Shown: positions 45,301 through 53,640 of the stretch, piece by piece
Position numbering within the stretch: the first letter of the stretch is position 1
How the letters are laid out: the number at the start of each line of letters is the position of its first letter
Source: Peptococcaceae bacterium CEB3
Lineage (GTDB): Bacteria > Bacillota > Desulfitobacteriia > Desulfitobacteriales > Desulfitobacteriaceae
Reading direction: 5' to 3'
DNA: 64,000 bases
Assembly: GCA_001029295.1 (NCBI GenBank)
Contig: LDXJ01000064.1
Span: forward strand, 521,840-585,839
Program-made: the position numbers and the translations under genes
The notes under the pieces: generated by a model
The model's database searches: none
What the model was told of the DNA's origin: nothing
Seen by the model: the letters and a program-made list of their open reading frames with translations, nothing else

Positions 45301-46022
45301 GCTTGCCTTAAGGATGCGTCGAAGACGATGTTGATCGCCTCGACTTGGCGGCCGTCAATCGCGGCCTTTCCCGTAAACCCTAAGAGGTTTGCCTTCTCGG
45401 TGTCCATTTCTAAGCCTTCACTGTCATTGATGTCCATATAAGGCGTGTCAATCACTTCGATGCCGGCCGCACGGCAAGCCATGGACACTTTGCTCCGGGC
45501 ATAGAGGATTTCGTCACCTTCTTTGGTCCGCTTGCTGCCATAGTCCGCGGCTAAGTCCTCAGCGTTGAGAAAAGCAGCCGTGACACGCGATGAGGCATTA
45601 ATGATGCTGTGAACACTTTCCAGTCCGAGAATGCTGTCGATCATCGGAATAAGCTTAATGGTTCCCTCTTCCAAACCTTGGGCCTGTTCGATTCCGGAGA
45701 GCATGTTTGCCAGGGTTTGAATGTCTTCCACCCTAGCCTTTGGGATCATTAAAGCGTTCGGCTTAACCGGGGCAATCGTCTCCACATCTTTAAGCCCGTA
45801 TTCGCTGCTGAGAGGATTGATCCTGACGATAACCTCGACGTTGGAGTAATCTAAGAACTGGAGAGCTTCTTTGACCAAAATCCTGGCACTGTCCTTCTCG
45901 GTGGCTGGAACTCTCCGCGCAAGGTCAATTACAATAGCATCCGGATCGAAGACAGGTGCGTCCTGAAGCATTTTGGGTTCATTGCCTGGGACAAAATACA
46001 TGCTTCGTGTGTTCTTTTCCAT
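45270..46022 (-). CDS. citE: Citrate lyase beta subunit, shortened and atypical
   Basis: Citryl-ACP lyase, splitting citryl-ACP into oxaloacetate and acetyl-ACP. Seen: RSMYFVPGNEPKML at the start, RINPLSSEYGLKDVETI, NAEDLAADYGSKRTKEGDEI (metal ligands) and GFTGKAAIDGRQVEAIN. ATG 46022 follows CGGAGAT. The protein is only 250 aa against about 290-300 usual; the C-terminal 40 or more residues, normally ending near SLNGKMID, are absent. DLED of the family is DLAR here, and the INPRQ or IHPRQ motif is IDGRQ. It may be inactive or altered. Confidence 0.85.
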   Translation of the reverse strand: MEKNTRSMYFVPGNEPKMLQDAPVFDPDAIVIDLARRVPATEKDSARILVKEALQFLDYSNVEVIVRINPLSSEYGLKDVETIAPVKPNALMIPKARVEDIQTLANMLSGIEQAQGLEEGTIKLIPMIDSILGLESVHSIINASSRVTAAFLNAEDLAADYGSKRTKEGDEILYARSKVSMACRAAGIEVIDTPYMDINDSEGLEMDTEKANLLGFTGKAAIDGRQVEAINIVFDASLRQAAFPQAHTHI

Positions 46023-46241
46023 ATTGTTATCTCCGTTTCCCCAGCTCGTTTTTCTGCCGGGTAGATCTATCGTTTTTGTCCTGAGATTCAGCGAAAGGCC
46101 CAAGTGGAGCCTTTGGCGGCCATTGGCGGGAAGCAACGGTTGGCAGCCAACTATAGCAGGAAATTGCTGACAGGAGACTGTTAGCAACAATTATTGGCCT
46201 ATTGTATTGGCTATTGGCCAGAGATCGTTAACAAGTGACCG

Positions 46242-46514
46242 CTAGTTTGAGGCACGTTCCAACGCTGCTTGCACCCTCGCTCTTATAGTGTAATCTAAAG
46301 CTCCTTTGTCTTCCGCCCGGATATTGACGTTGTCCGCTCCCAACTCTTTGACCTTATCCATAATGACCTTTTCTATTTGCTTGCCAAACTGCTTGAGAAT
46401 GACGTCCTTACTTTTTAACTCCAAATGAATTCCAGGAGTCTCACTCGGGCTGACAGTAATTAAAACATCGCTCTTTACCGTTGACCCTGCCTGAGCCGTC
46501 TTCGTAATCAGCAT
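46242..46514 (-). CDS. citD: Citrate lyase acyl carrier protein (gamma subunit)
   Basis: Carries the phosphoribosyl-dephospho-CoA group of citrate lyase. Seen: MLITKTAQAGSTVKSDVLITVSP, with the serine of the attachment site near residue 14, then LKSKDVILKQFGKQIEKVI and KGALDYTIRARVQAALERA, all typical. ATG 46514 follows GGGAGTGG; the longer frame upstream is not needed. Length 90. First gene of citD-citE-citF. The ligase CitC and the group-attaching CitX and CitG are not in the window. Confidence 0.92.
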   Translation of the reverse strand: MLITKTAQAGSTVKSDVLITVSPSETPGIHLELKSKDVILKQFGKQIEKVIMDKVKELGADNVNIRAEDKGALDYTIRARVQAALERASN

Positions 46515-46618
46515 CGCAAATTCCACTCCCATCCCAAACTTTGTTTGAAGGCGTAAAACAATTTGGAGACTTGCCATTTGCCAAATGGCAATGCAAAGGT
46601 ATTGGTGCGCACAACTCA

Positions 46619-46658
46619 ATTATATCAGAATTTGACTTAAAGTAACGAGAATTTAAGT
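46619..46658 (-). promoter_or_regulatory. Promoter and operator-like repeat of the cit operon
   Basis: On the - strand a TATAAT (46619-46624 on +) lies about 105 bases before citD. Just upstream is a perfect inverted repeat, ACTTAAA (46635-46641) with TTTAAGT (46652-46658), covering the -35 region, fit for a dimeric repressor or activator. Confidence 0.5.
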
Positions 46659-47543
46659 GAGGTTCATAGCATATTTTGCCCGTAACTACAAGAAACTTTC
46701 AAGAATGATTAGGATAGTTGTGAGTATTCAAAGAGATCACCTTAAAACTGTGTAAAAGTATTGTGCAAATGAGTACTTGCGTCAATTGCCTCTTTTTTCA
46801 TACGCATTATTGCTGAAAAGGTGTAATTTGCTGGATGGCAATCAGAGGGCGGTTACCCGGTGGGTGGAGGCCCATGGGACCCCGGTGCCGCAACAGGAAT
46901 GGGATAGCCAGGGGTATCTGCCGCAGGACAGCATACCCGACAGTCGAGTGGCCGCGCCGTTTTGATAGCAGAGCGTGTGAAGGACCCGAAGCAGGAATAC
47001 ATTGAAAGAACGAGGCAACCGTGATATTGACGGGAATGGCAAGGGAGGCCGGGCTTATATTCAGCTGCTATTTATAACGCTGTTTATAATGGTCCTATAA
47101 TAGATATTATGTCAAGTTCAGATAAGGCCGCACCCCTCAACGGCAATCCTCTGAACGATTCTCTCACGGGAACTAACGATTCGGCTAAAGCCTACGATGA
47201 CCTTTGAGTTCTATTCCAACCCGGTGTTTCTAACGGTGAAATAGTCTCTTTTTGCCGCCGGCAGAGCCACTCAAAAGCAAGGGGGGGCGCAAGACTACTT
47301 AAAGTAGTAGGCGACACCCCTTTTGTTTGGGAAAATTGGAAATCAGCCCGCAGTGTACCGTGCCGAATCACACCGATGCCGAACCGATGTCCTGTCTCAT
47401 TTTCCCTGTATACACAGCCGGCCCCCGGTGTTAAAATCCAAACAGGAGCTCCCGCTTTCCAATCCTTTTCCTTTTCCCTTTCCTTTTGCTTTGAACTTCA
47501 GCTTGCTTTGAACTTCAGCAAAATTCAGTAAAGGAGGAACAAC
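46659..47543. other. Long gap with gene-remnant-like ORF and a terminator-like hairpin
   Basis: 885 bases. A 62-codon frame (46777-46965, + strand) lacks a ribosome site and may be a remnant. Two TATAAT boxes lie at 47085 and 47096. Bases 47100-47270 contain several GC-rich complementary segments and end in a terminator-like hairpin at 47279-47325. This could be an RNA gene or regulatory leader; I could not match it to a known class. Confidence 0.4.
47279..47325 (+). terminator. Terminator-like compound hairpin
   Basis: An inner stem ACTACT-TAA-AGTAGT sits inside an outer pairing of AAGGGGG..GCGC with GCG.CACCCCTT, followed by TTTGTTT. It lies about 220 bases before the secreted-protein gene. 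Confidence 0.6.
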
Positions 47544-48266
47544 ATGAGAAAATCGGCTAAATCCGTCGGCATTCTTGCGGCTACTGTAATATTGGGGATT
47601 ACACTGGCACTGGTCGGATATGGCACGAATGCCAGCGCGACACTGGCAAGCACGCAACAAGCGACTATACCTGCACAAAATGGAGCCGCGACTGCGCAGT
47701 CTACATCGGGGAGTACTTCTCCGAACCATACGGCACAGGGAGACACTCCCCTGAACCATGTGAATCATGCCACACCAGGAAACACTGCTCCGCACCCTTC
47801 CACGGCGGTCGATACTCCGCAAAACCATTTCGGTGCAACAGTACAGCTCGAACCGATTCCGACGTTAAACATGCAGCCCATCAAATATACGCCTGCTCAA
47901 CTTACCGAAGTTCAAAATACGGCAAAAGCTGTGGGCATACAGGCATTTTTGCCGCAGATTGGTACGACGGGGGACCAGTTATCAGTTGTGAAAAATGGTG
48001 AAACTTCCCTTATCTTGGATTACAAAAACATCTGGATCGTTGAAAGCGCTGAGCCCATTCCCTTGCCAAGGTCTGTTGCCACTGATAATAAGCCGTATAT
48101 TCCATCTACCACTATTACTACAAGCGAATGGTTGTACGTAACTACAAACTTTGGCAGTAACTCTTTGTTATATCTCCGAAAAGGGCGTACTTATATCTGC
48201 ATTCAGAACTTGTGCGGCAGTTTGACCAAGTGGCAGTTAATGTCCATCTCAAGTTCGCTACAATAA
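47544..48266 (+). CDS. Secreted protein of unknown function
   Basis: Not recognised. Seen: a basic start MRKSAKSVG, hydrophobic core (ILAATVILGITLALVGY) and likely cleavage after NASA, so the protein is exported. Residues 35-100 are rich in Thr, Ser, Asn, His and Gln with repeated NH- and TP-containing units (SPNHTAQGDTPLNHVNHATPG), a probable extended linker. The C-terminal 130 residues form a compact domain with two Cys in TYICIQNLCG. ATG follows AAAGGAGGAAC. It is followed by a terminator at 48444. Confidence 0.75.
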   Translation: MRKSAKSVGILAATVILGITLALVGYGTNASATLASTQQATIPAQNGAATAQSTSGSTSPNHTAQGDTPLNHVNHATPGNTAPHPSTAVDTPQNHFGATVQLEPIPTLNMQPIKYTPAQLTEVQNTAKAVGIQAFLPQIGTTGDQLSVVKNGETSLILDYKNIWIVESAEPIPLPRSVATDNKPYIPSTTITTSEWLYVTTNFGSNSLLYLRKGRTYICIQNLCGSLTKWQLMSISSSLQ

Positions 48267-48443
48267 GAAAGTAAGAAGAGCAAGAAAAGCGCATCCCAAA
48301 GGCAGATTTGGCGCCACTTCATGTGCGGGGTGCTGATACCAGCGGCCAATTAACAACTTAGCCTGCTACCAATTAATCGGATCTTAATCGGATCCGGTAC
48401 TCTAAATTCAGCTCGATATCATCCGGTGAACAGTTACTCTCAC

Positions 48444-48467
48444 GGGCCGCACTGAGTGCGGCCCTTT
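48444..48467. terminator. Terminator between convergent genes
   Basis: GGGCCGCACT (48444-48453) pairs with AGTGCGGCCC (48455-48464), followed by TTT. It lies between the secreted-protein gene (+) and aroF (-). Confidence 0.75.
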
Positions 48468-48528
48468 CGATTGCTTTGTACTCATTTCCCTTCCCGGTCA
48501 ATCGCTTCGCCATATCTGTCTTTCTTCC

Positions 48529-49542
48529 CTACAGACTCCGCCCCACCGATTCCGCCACCTTTTTCATCTCTTCAGCCAGGCGCGAGAAAGCCGTGGGGGT
48601 CAGGGATTGCGGCCCGTCGCTCAGAGCTTTGGCCGGTTCCGGATGCACTTCAATCAGAAGTCCGTCGGCGCCCGCGGCGATTCCGGCCCTGGCCATGGGG
48701 CCGACCCAACGAGCGACGCCTGTGGCATGGCTCGGATCGACCAAGAGCGGCAGATGGGACATCTCCTTGACCACCGGCACAGCGCTAAGGTCTAGCGTAT
48801 TGCGGGTGGCAGTTTCAAAGGTGCGAATTCCTCGCTCGCAGAGGACGATTTGGTTGTTTCCTTCCGACATGATATACTCCGCGGCCATGAGCCATTCCTC
48901 AATCGTCGCGGACAGGCCCCGTTTCAGGAGGATCGGCTTGCCGGAACGTCCGGCTGCCTGGAGGAGACGGAAATTCTGCATATTTCGTGCCCCAATCTGC
49001 AGCATGTCCACATAGGCCTTGGCCACGTCCAAGCTGGGCAAATCCACAACCTCCGTCACCGTGGCCAGACCGGTCGCTTCGCCGGCTGCGGCCAAAGCTT
49101 TCAATCCTTCCTCCTCCAGACCCTGAAAGGAATAGGGTGATGTGCGCGGCTTGTAGGCTCCCCCACGTAAGATCTTGGCGCCGGCTTGTTTCACTCGGAC
49201 TGCGGCTTCGTAAATCTGCTCCTTGCTTTCCACCGCACAGGGCCCGGCAGCCAGCACGATATCCCTGCCGCCAATCACCGCATCCCCCACTCTCACCAGG
49301 GTGGGCGCCTCCTGGGCCTCGCGGCTCACGAGTTTGAACGGCCTCATGATTGGGACGACTTTCTCCACCCCGGGCAATACCTCCAACCGTTGTGCTACCA
49401 AATCCCGCCTTTCGCCCACGGCCCCGATAACGAAGCGGTTAACCCCCTGAATTAGGTGTCCCTCCAAACCGCAGCATTTCAATTCCTCGTTGACCGCGGC
49501 AATTTCCTCGGACGATGCACTCAGCTTCATGACAATGACCAT
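48529..49542 (-). CDS. aroF: 3-deoxy-7-phosphoheptulonate synthase (DAHP synthase), type I beta
   Basis: First enzyme of aromatic amino acid synthesis, joining PEP and erythrose 4-phosphate. Seen: an N-terminal ferredoxin-like regulatory domain (about residues 1-70), then AAGPCAVESKEQIYE, LRGGAYKPRTSPYSFQG, QIGARNMQNFRLL, LLKRGLSATIEEWLMAAEYI and LVDPSHATG, all hallmarks of the family. ATG 49542 follows AAGGAGGAG. Length 337. A T-box leader lies directly upstream, so its expression should rise when a charged tRNA is scarce. Confidence 0.97.
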   Translation of the reverse strand: MVIVMKLSASSEEIAAVNEELKCCGLEGHLIQGVNRFVIGAVGERRDLVAQRLEVLPGVEKVVPIMRPFKLVSREAQEAPTLVRVGDAVIGGRDIVLAAGPCAVESKEQIYEAAVRVKQAGAKILRGGAYKPRTSPYSFQGLEEEGLKALAAAGEATGLATVTEVVDLPSLDVAKAYVDMLQIGARNMQNFRLLQAAGRSGKPILLKRGLSATIEEWLMAAEYIMSEGNNQIVLCERGIRTFETATRNTLDLSAVPVVKEMSHLPLLVDPSHATGVARWVGPMARAGIAAGADGLLIEVHPEPAKALSDGPQSLTPTAFSRLAEEMKKVAESVGRSL

Positions 49543-49677
49543 GACAAACTCCTCCTTCACTTTTTCCTACTTTTTTTGGTTTTCTTTTTGCTTTCCTCTT
49601 GTCTTTTTGCCTTTCTTCTTGCGTCTTCACATTACTTTTGTTCAAAGAAAGTTTTGTTCACGGAAAGTTTTTTCACG

Positions 49678-50093
49678 CAAAGAAGACCCGCAGCTTTTCT
49701 CCCCTTCGGGACGAAAGCTACGGGTCTTTCGCGGTACCACCCCAGTTGACAACCATCCACCTAGATTGGTCCGCTTTACAGACCAACTCTCGCGCGGATG
49801 AATATCCTCTCATTTAAAGTACGGGAATTCTTGCTCCGGACTTACCTCGCCGAAGACGCGGCACCAGAGAAATTCCGATACTCTCTTCCTTCTTTTAACG
49901 CCGGAAGTATTGCGGCCCCACCTACGCACCCGCCCCCAGAAAACCCGGGTCCAGGCTTCAGCTGGCAACTCCGGAGGGAACTTCGGCTGGGCATTTCCCG
50001 AAAACGTTCTCAGTCTGCGACGCTTTCTCCCTGTCAGGATTGGGTCCGGCCTACTTTTCTCCATCATCGTCATTACGCCACTCTATAAATTAG
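49678..50093 (-). promoter_or_regulatory. T-box leader of aroF, likely Phe-specific
   Basis: The T-box sequence GGTGGTACCGCG is at 49730-49741 on the - strand. Upstream on the - strand stem I begins GAAAAGTAGGC with a partner GCCGAAG, the AGUA/GAA loop E pattern; the codon after GAAG is TTC (49978-49980), predicting tRNA-Phe. A GGAG/CTCC pair closes the base of the stem. A terminator follows (49685-49726, GACCCG with CGGGTC). The leader is about 415 bases, longer than the usual 200-300. Confidence 0.8.
49685..49726 (-). terminator. T-box terminator
   Basis: On the - strand GACCCGTAGCTTT pairs with AAAGCTGCGGGTC, followed by TTCTTT. It competes with the antiterminator formed by the T-box sequence. 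Confidence 0.8.
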
Positions 50094-50121
50094 ATTTTAC
50101 TTTAGCACGATTCCCCGGCAA
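50094..50121 (-). promoter_or_regulatory. Promoter of aroF
   Basis: On the - strand TTGCCG (50121-50116), 16-base spacer, TAAAAT (50099-50094), just before the T-box leader. Confidence 0.55.
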
Positions 50122-50275
50122 AAGCAACCCGGTGGGTAAGATTTTTATATGAGTTGACACGCCCCTACGCCCCTTCATGATGATTTCTAAGGCGAACGAA
50201 TACGAAGGAGCGCCCCGCCTTCGCTTTACCAATATTGTCTATACGTTATTGTCTATCCATTGCCGGTCGCCATAA

Positions 50276-51337
50276 TCAGGCTTGTCCGCTCAAAATCTCT
50301 TTCACCTGGTTATCCGATAGCGTGTATTTGAAGAAATGTGCGTAAAACTCCTTCACATCCTTGTCCAAATTCAGGTTCTTAAATAGTTCCGGGTAGAAGG
50401 TCTTCGCGGCCCAGAGCACGGTTAAAGGCTGTTCAATGGTGCGGTTGGCCCAGATACTTGACCCCATAGGAGCCGCAAAGACTTTCTTATCGATGACGGC
50501 CTTGATCCGACTGAAACGGGGATCGTGGTAGACCTCTGAAATCTCCGCGGGATCGGTCACGATCAGGATATCCGGGTTCCACTTGAGAACTTGTTCCATT
50601 GAGAAGGAAATACTTTCGGTCTTGCGGCCATTATCGGTCACACTTATTCCCCCGGCCGCCGGAATCCACCATTCGGCAATCAGTTGGGGTTCTGTCAAAG
50701 TCTTCACATCACAGTAGAGAACTTTCGGCCTTTTTTCCTGAGGAATCCGGCCGACTACACTCTGTACCTGCTTGAGAACGTTGTCAAAGTATTTGACATA
50801 ATCCTGCGCCACAGCCTCTTTGTTGAAGACTTCGCCCACGATTTTCATCACCGTCTTGACATCTTCCGGTTTCGTCCAAGAAAGATAGACAGCCGGAATC
50901 CCGCTTTTCCTGATGGTTTCCGCGCTTCTCTGGTCCATGGTCAAAACCACATCCGGATTGATTTTGAGAAGCTCTTCTATGTTGGGCTGATTATTTGCCC
51001 CTTGCATGGTCGGTTCGGTTGCCATCTGAGGCGCAAAGACAGTTTGGTATTTCCACCGTTTGGATCTGGCAAAAAGGGGCAACCCGTTGACGATTTTCTT
51101 TTGCTCCCCGAAAGCAAAAACAAAACCATTGAGTACAGGCACCGGGCCCACTGTTGCCACGCGCTTAATCTTCAGCGGCAGAGTCACTTTTTGGCCCGCC
51201 ATGTCGGTGATCGTGTGCGAGGCGGGAGACGCAGACTTCGGTGGGGCTGCCCCGCAGCCGGATAAAGCGGTCATAACCAGTAATAGGATCACCAAAAGTA
51301 AAAGGGCAACTTCTCCGCGTTTTTTAGAGTATAGCAT
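50276..51337 (-). CDS. ABC transporter binding lipoprotein 1 (BtuF/FecB-like)
   Basis: Class II/III periplasmic-type binding protein anchored outside the membrane. Seen: signal peptide with lipobox ALSGCGAA, then HTITDMAGQKVTLPLKIKRVATVGP (family N-terminal strand), VVLTMDQRSAETIRKSGIPAVYLSW, and the C-terminal LKWNPDILIVTDPAEISEVYHDPRF. ATG 51337 follows AAGGAGTCC. Length 353. It is the last gene of the Moco-riboswitch operon. A second binding protein is encoded at 55902, so two ligands or two affinities are possible. Ligand unknown; molybdate, tungstate or a metal chelate fits the context. Confidence 0.9.
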   Translation of the reverse strand: MLYSKKRGEVALLLLVILLLVMTALSGCGAAPPKSASPASHTITDMAGQKVTLPLKIKRVATVGPVPVLNGFVFAFGEQKKIVNGLPLFARSKRWKYQTVFAPQMATEPTMQGANNQPNIEELLKINPDVVLTMDQRSAETIRKSGIPAVYLSWTKPEDVKTVMKIVGEVFNKEAVAQDYVKYFDNVLKQVQSVVGRIPQEKRPKVLYCDVKTLTEPQLIAEWWIPAAGGISVTDNGRKTESISFSMEQVLKWNPDILIVTDPAEISEVYHDPRFSRIKAVIDKKVFAAPMGSSIWANRTIEQPLTVLWAAKTFYPELFKNLNLDKDVKEFYAHFFKYTLSDNQVKEILSGQA

Positions 51338-51485
51338 TCGTTTTTGGACTCCTTCCGGACAATTGCTCCTCAAATTTCCCCACGCTCGTGTCTCTTGTCT
51401 GATTCACTGTATTCTGTTTGTTTGTTATCTGTCTGCTATCTGTCTCTCACTCCGCTATCCGCTTCTCACCACGACATCCCTTTGC

Positions 51486-52517
51486 TCACCGCGTCGGACA
51501 CTCAAACGTTGTCTCCCTCCCCATTCCGGCCATATACTGCTTCAGAAGCGGCGTCTTGTCCACCAGATACAAATCGGGGCCCAAGGGCTGAATCCAGGCT
51601 CCCGGAGGCTTATGCGCGGGATCGCGGGTTATGCCGCCGCCCAGCAGCTGGTTGCCGCCGCCGGCCAAAAACCAGAGAGGGATGTCATCATGATTATTGC
51701 CGGCCGCTAAGCCAAGTTCCACCTCCGGAAGAATCAGGCGGGCCACGGCCACAGTACGTGCCAGTTCCCAGGGTGAACAACGCGGGTGCTCATGCCATTG
51801 GGTTCCCGGATAAGGGTAAAAACGGGAAAAGCGGACATGGTAGAGATGCCTGAACTTCTTCAGATAGAATAGATGCCGGATCCGATCTTCATCACTCTCT
51901 CCCAAACCAATTAAGACCATTGTCCGCACCGACATGCCTTCTTCTTCACAGACCTCGAGCAACCGCTGGCGGGCATTCAGACTATCCCCGGGTTTGGCTT
52001 CGCGAAAGAGAGCGTCATTACACACCTCAAGTGAGCTGGTTACACTTGTTACACCGAGGTCTCGCAGAGCCCTTACTGTTTCCCGCTTGAACGATGGCCC
52101 TAAATTAATCTCCAAATCAATGCCGGAAACTTGTCGAATCGCCCTCACCAATTCAAGCATTTCCCGATCGTAGCCGCGGAGGTCTGTCCCCCCGCTCAGG
52201 TGGACCTGTTGAAAGCCGGAGTTTTCCAGTGCTTGAAGGGAAGCAACAATTTGTTCCGTCGGCATGAACTCCTGGGTGAAATAGCGACAATATCGGCAGC
52301 GTGGTTCAACTCGGCAAGGAAAAATACCGGAAATTCCCGCCGACCACCAGAGCTTCATCCCCAAGCGTTCGTCTCTTACTCGGGCCGCTGCGCGGAAGAG
52401 TTCCAGGGCACTTTCCGGTTGGGCCGACAAGTCCAAAATCCGCAGGGCGATTTCCGGATCCATATCAATTTCTGTCCTGTCCAAGAGTTCTCTCAAGCGG
52501 TTTTGATCCGCACACAT
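51486..52517 (-). CDS. Radical SAM protein with CX5CX2C motif (BioB/HydE/HmdB-like)
   Basis: Radical SAM enzyme of the BioB/HydE/PylB superfamily. Seen: CRVEPRCRYCRYF with cysteines 68, 74 and 77, spacing CX5CX2C in place of the usual CX3CX2C; this spacing is known from HmdB (HcgA) of the FeGP-cofactor pathway. Then LSGGTDLRGYD, the TIM-barrel strands, VTSSLEVCNDALFREAKPGDS, MVLIGLGESDEDRI and C-terminal AAGNNHDDIPLWFLAGGGNQLLGGG typical of the BATS-like end. Length 343. ATG with GAGAGGGG upstream. Product unknown; its place in the Mo/W-linked operon points to a cofactor or chelator. Confidence 0.85.
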   Translation of the reverse strand: MCADQNRLRELLDRTEIDMDPEIALRILDLSAQPESALELFRAAARVRDERLGMKLWWSAGISGIFPCRVEPRCRYCRYFTQEFMPTEQIVASLQALENSGFQQVHLSGGTDLRGYDREMLELVRAIRQVSGIDLEINLGPSFKRETVRALRDLGVTSVTSSLEVCNDALFREAKPGDSLNARQRLLEVCEEEGMSVRTMVLIGLGESDEDRIRHLFYLKKFRHLYHVRFSRFYPYPGTQWHEHPRCSPWELARTVAVARLILPEVELGLAAGNNHDDIPLWFLAGGGNQLLGGGITRDPAHKPPGAWIQPLGPDLYLVDKTPLLKQYMAGMGRETTFECPTR

Positions 52518-52539
52518 AAGTCAAACCCCTCTCTTTTCC

Positions 52540-52585
52540 CCGATATCTTTATCCTTTATCTTTCATCTTTTATCTTTTATCTTTT
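52540..52585. repeat. TTTATC microsatellite
   Basis: TTTATCTTT/TTTATC units recur five or six times at about 52549-52585 between the radical SAM and ATPase genes. The ATPase stop falls at its edge. Confidence 0.6.
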
Positions 52586-53405
52586 AAATCCCGCACCTTC
52601 CGGCCTCCGGCCTCGAGTTCCGCGGCAGGCACACTTTCACCTCTCTTTGACCGAAACCGCTGTGAATACCTGTATCCAGAATTGTCACCGCCACACCGTA
52701 AAGTTCCTCCAGCGCGTTCTCAGTCATGACCTGGTTCGGCTCTCCGGTGCTGTGCACGACCCCTCCCCTGAGAAGCATTACTTTATCGGCGTAAAGAAAA
52801 GCTTGGTCGGGAAAATGAGTCGCCATGATGATCGTCAACCCCTGGTCTGCCAGCTGGCGAACATGGCTCAGGACTTTGAGTTGGTTGCCGAAATCCAAAG
52901 CTGAGGTCGGTTCATCCATGACTAGGATTTTAGGTTCTTGAGCCAGTGCTCGGGCGATGAGGACTAATTGTTTCTCTCCCCCGCTGAGTTCCGTATACAC
53001 CCTTTCTTGCAAGTACGTTATTCTGAGGGTGGCCATGGCCTGCCGTGCAATTTCCAGATCCCTGGGCGTTGGAGAGGAAAAGCTCCCCAGATGAGCAGTT
53101 CGGCCCATGCTGACGACGTCCAAGACTTTGAAGGGAAAAGGAGGGTTATGGGCTTGGGGAATATAGGCCATCACTTGGGCAGTGCGCTGTCGGGACCAGT
53201 TCTTAATGCTTTGCCCCGCGACTTGGATATCCCCGCTTAAAGACGCGATGAGGCCAAGGATAGTTTTGAACAGGGTCGTCTTGCCGGTACCATTGGGGCC
53301 CAACACACAGAGAACTTCACCCATTTCCACAGTTAAAGAAGCATCACGGACAATTACTCGCTTTCCGTAACCGCAGCTGAGGTTTTGCAACTCCAGTTCC
53401 ACCAC
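52584..53405 (-). CDS. ABC transporter ATPase (FecE/BtuD-like)
   Basis: Energy-coupling subunit of the metal importer. Seen: Walker A LGPNGTGKTTLFKTIL near residue 40, Q-loop PQAHNPPFPFKVLDVV, signature LSGGEKQLVLIARALAQEP, Walker B ILVMDEPTSALDFGNQ and switch His in IMATHFPDQAFLYAD. The frame runs far upstream, but the GTG at 53405, after AGAGGGGGTGG, gives a normal 273-residue protein. It is in the middle of the operon, separated from DUF364 by about 235 bases of low-complexity sequence. Confidence 0.93.
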   Translation of the reverse strand: MVELELQNLSCGYGKRVIVRDASLTVEMGEVLCVLGPNGTGKTTLFKTILGLIASLSGDIQVAGQSIKNWSRQRTAQVMAYIPQAHNPPFPFKVLDVVSMGRTAHLGSFSSPTPRDLEIARQAMATLRITYLQERVYTELSGGEKQLVLIARALAQEPKILVMDEPTSALDFGNQLKVLSHVRQLADQGLTIIMATHFPDQAFLYADKVMLLRGGVVHSTGEPNQVMTENALEELYGVAVTILDTGIHSGFGQREVKVCLPRNSRPEAGRCGI

Positions 53406-53640
53406 TTGTCCACCCCCTCTCTCTATGCCTCTATGCAATAGACAGGCCGACATACGCTCCGACTCCGCCCTACTCGACCTAAGCCTCCCCTCTCTCAAGA
53501 TGGACAAGCTAGCAATCCCCGGCCCTAACTCAGAACGGCAGGTTCGAGTACCGGAGGTTCCAGGGCCGCAAGCTTTGGATTCGAACCGAAGATTGGGAGT
53601 TCGAGTCATCGGCCTTGACCCTAAGCCGGACCCTAAATTC

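Noticed and set aside
46023..46190. N-terminal extension of CitE
   Set aside because: The added residues do not resemble CitE, and ATG 46022 has its own ribosome site.
46777..46965. 62-codon frame called as a gene
   Set aside because: No ribosome site, no recognisable family; kept only as a possible remnant.
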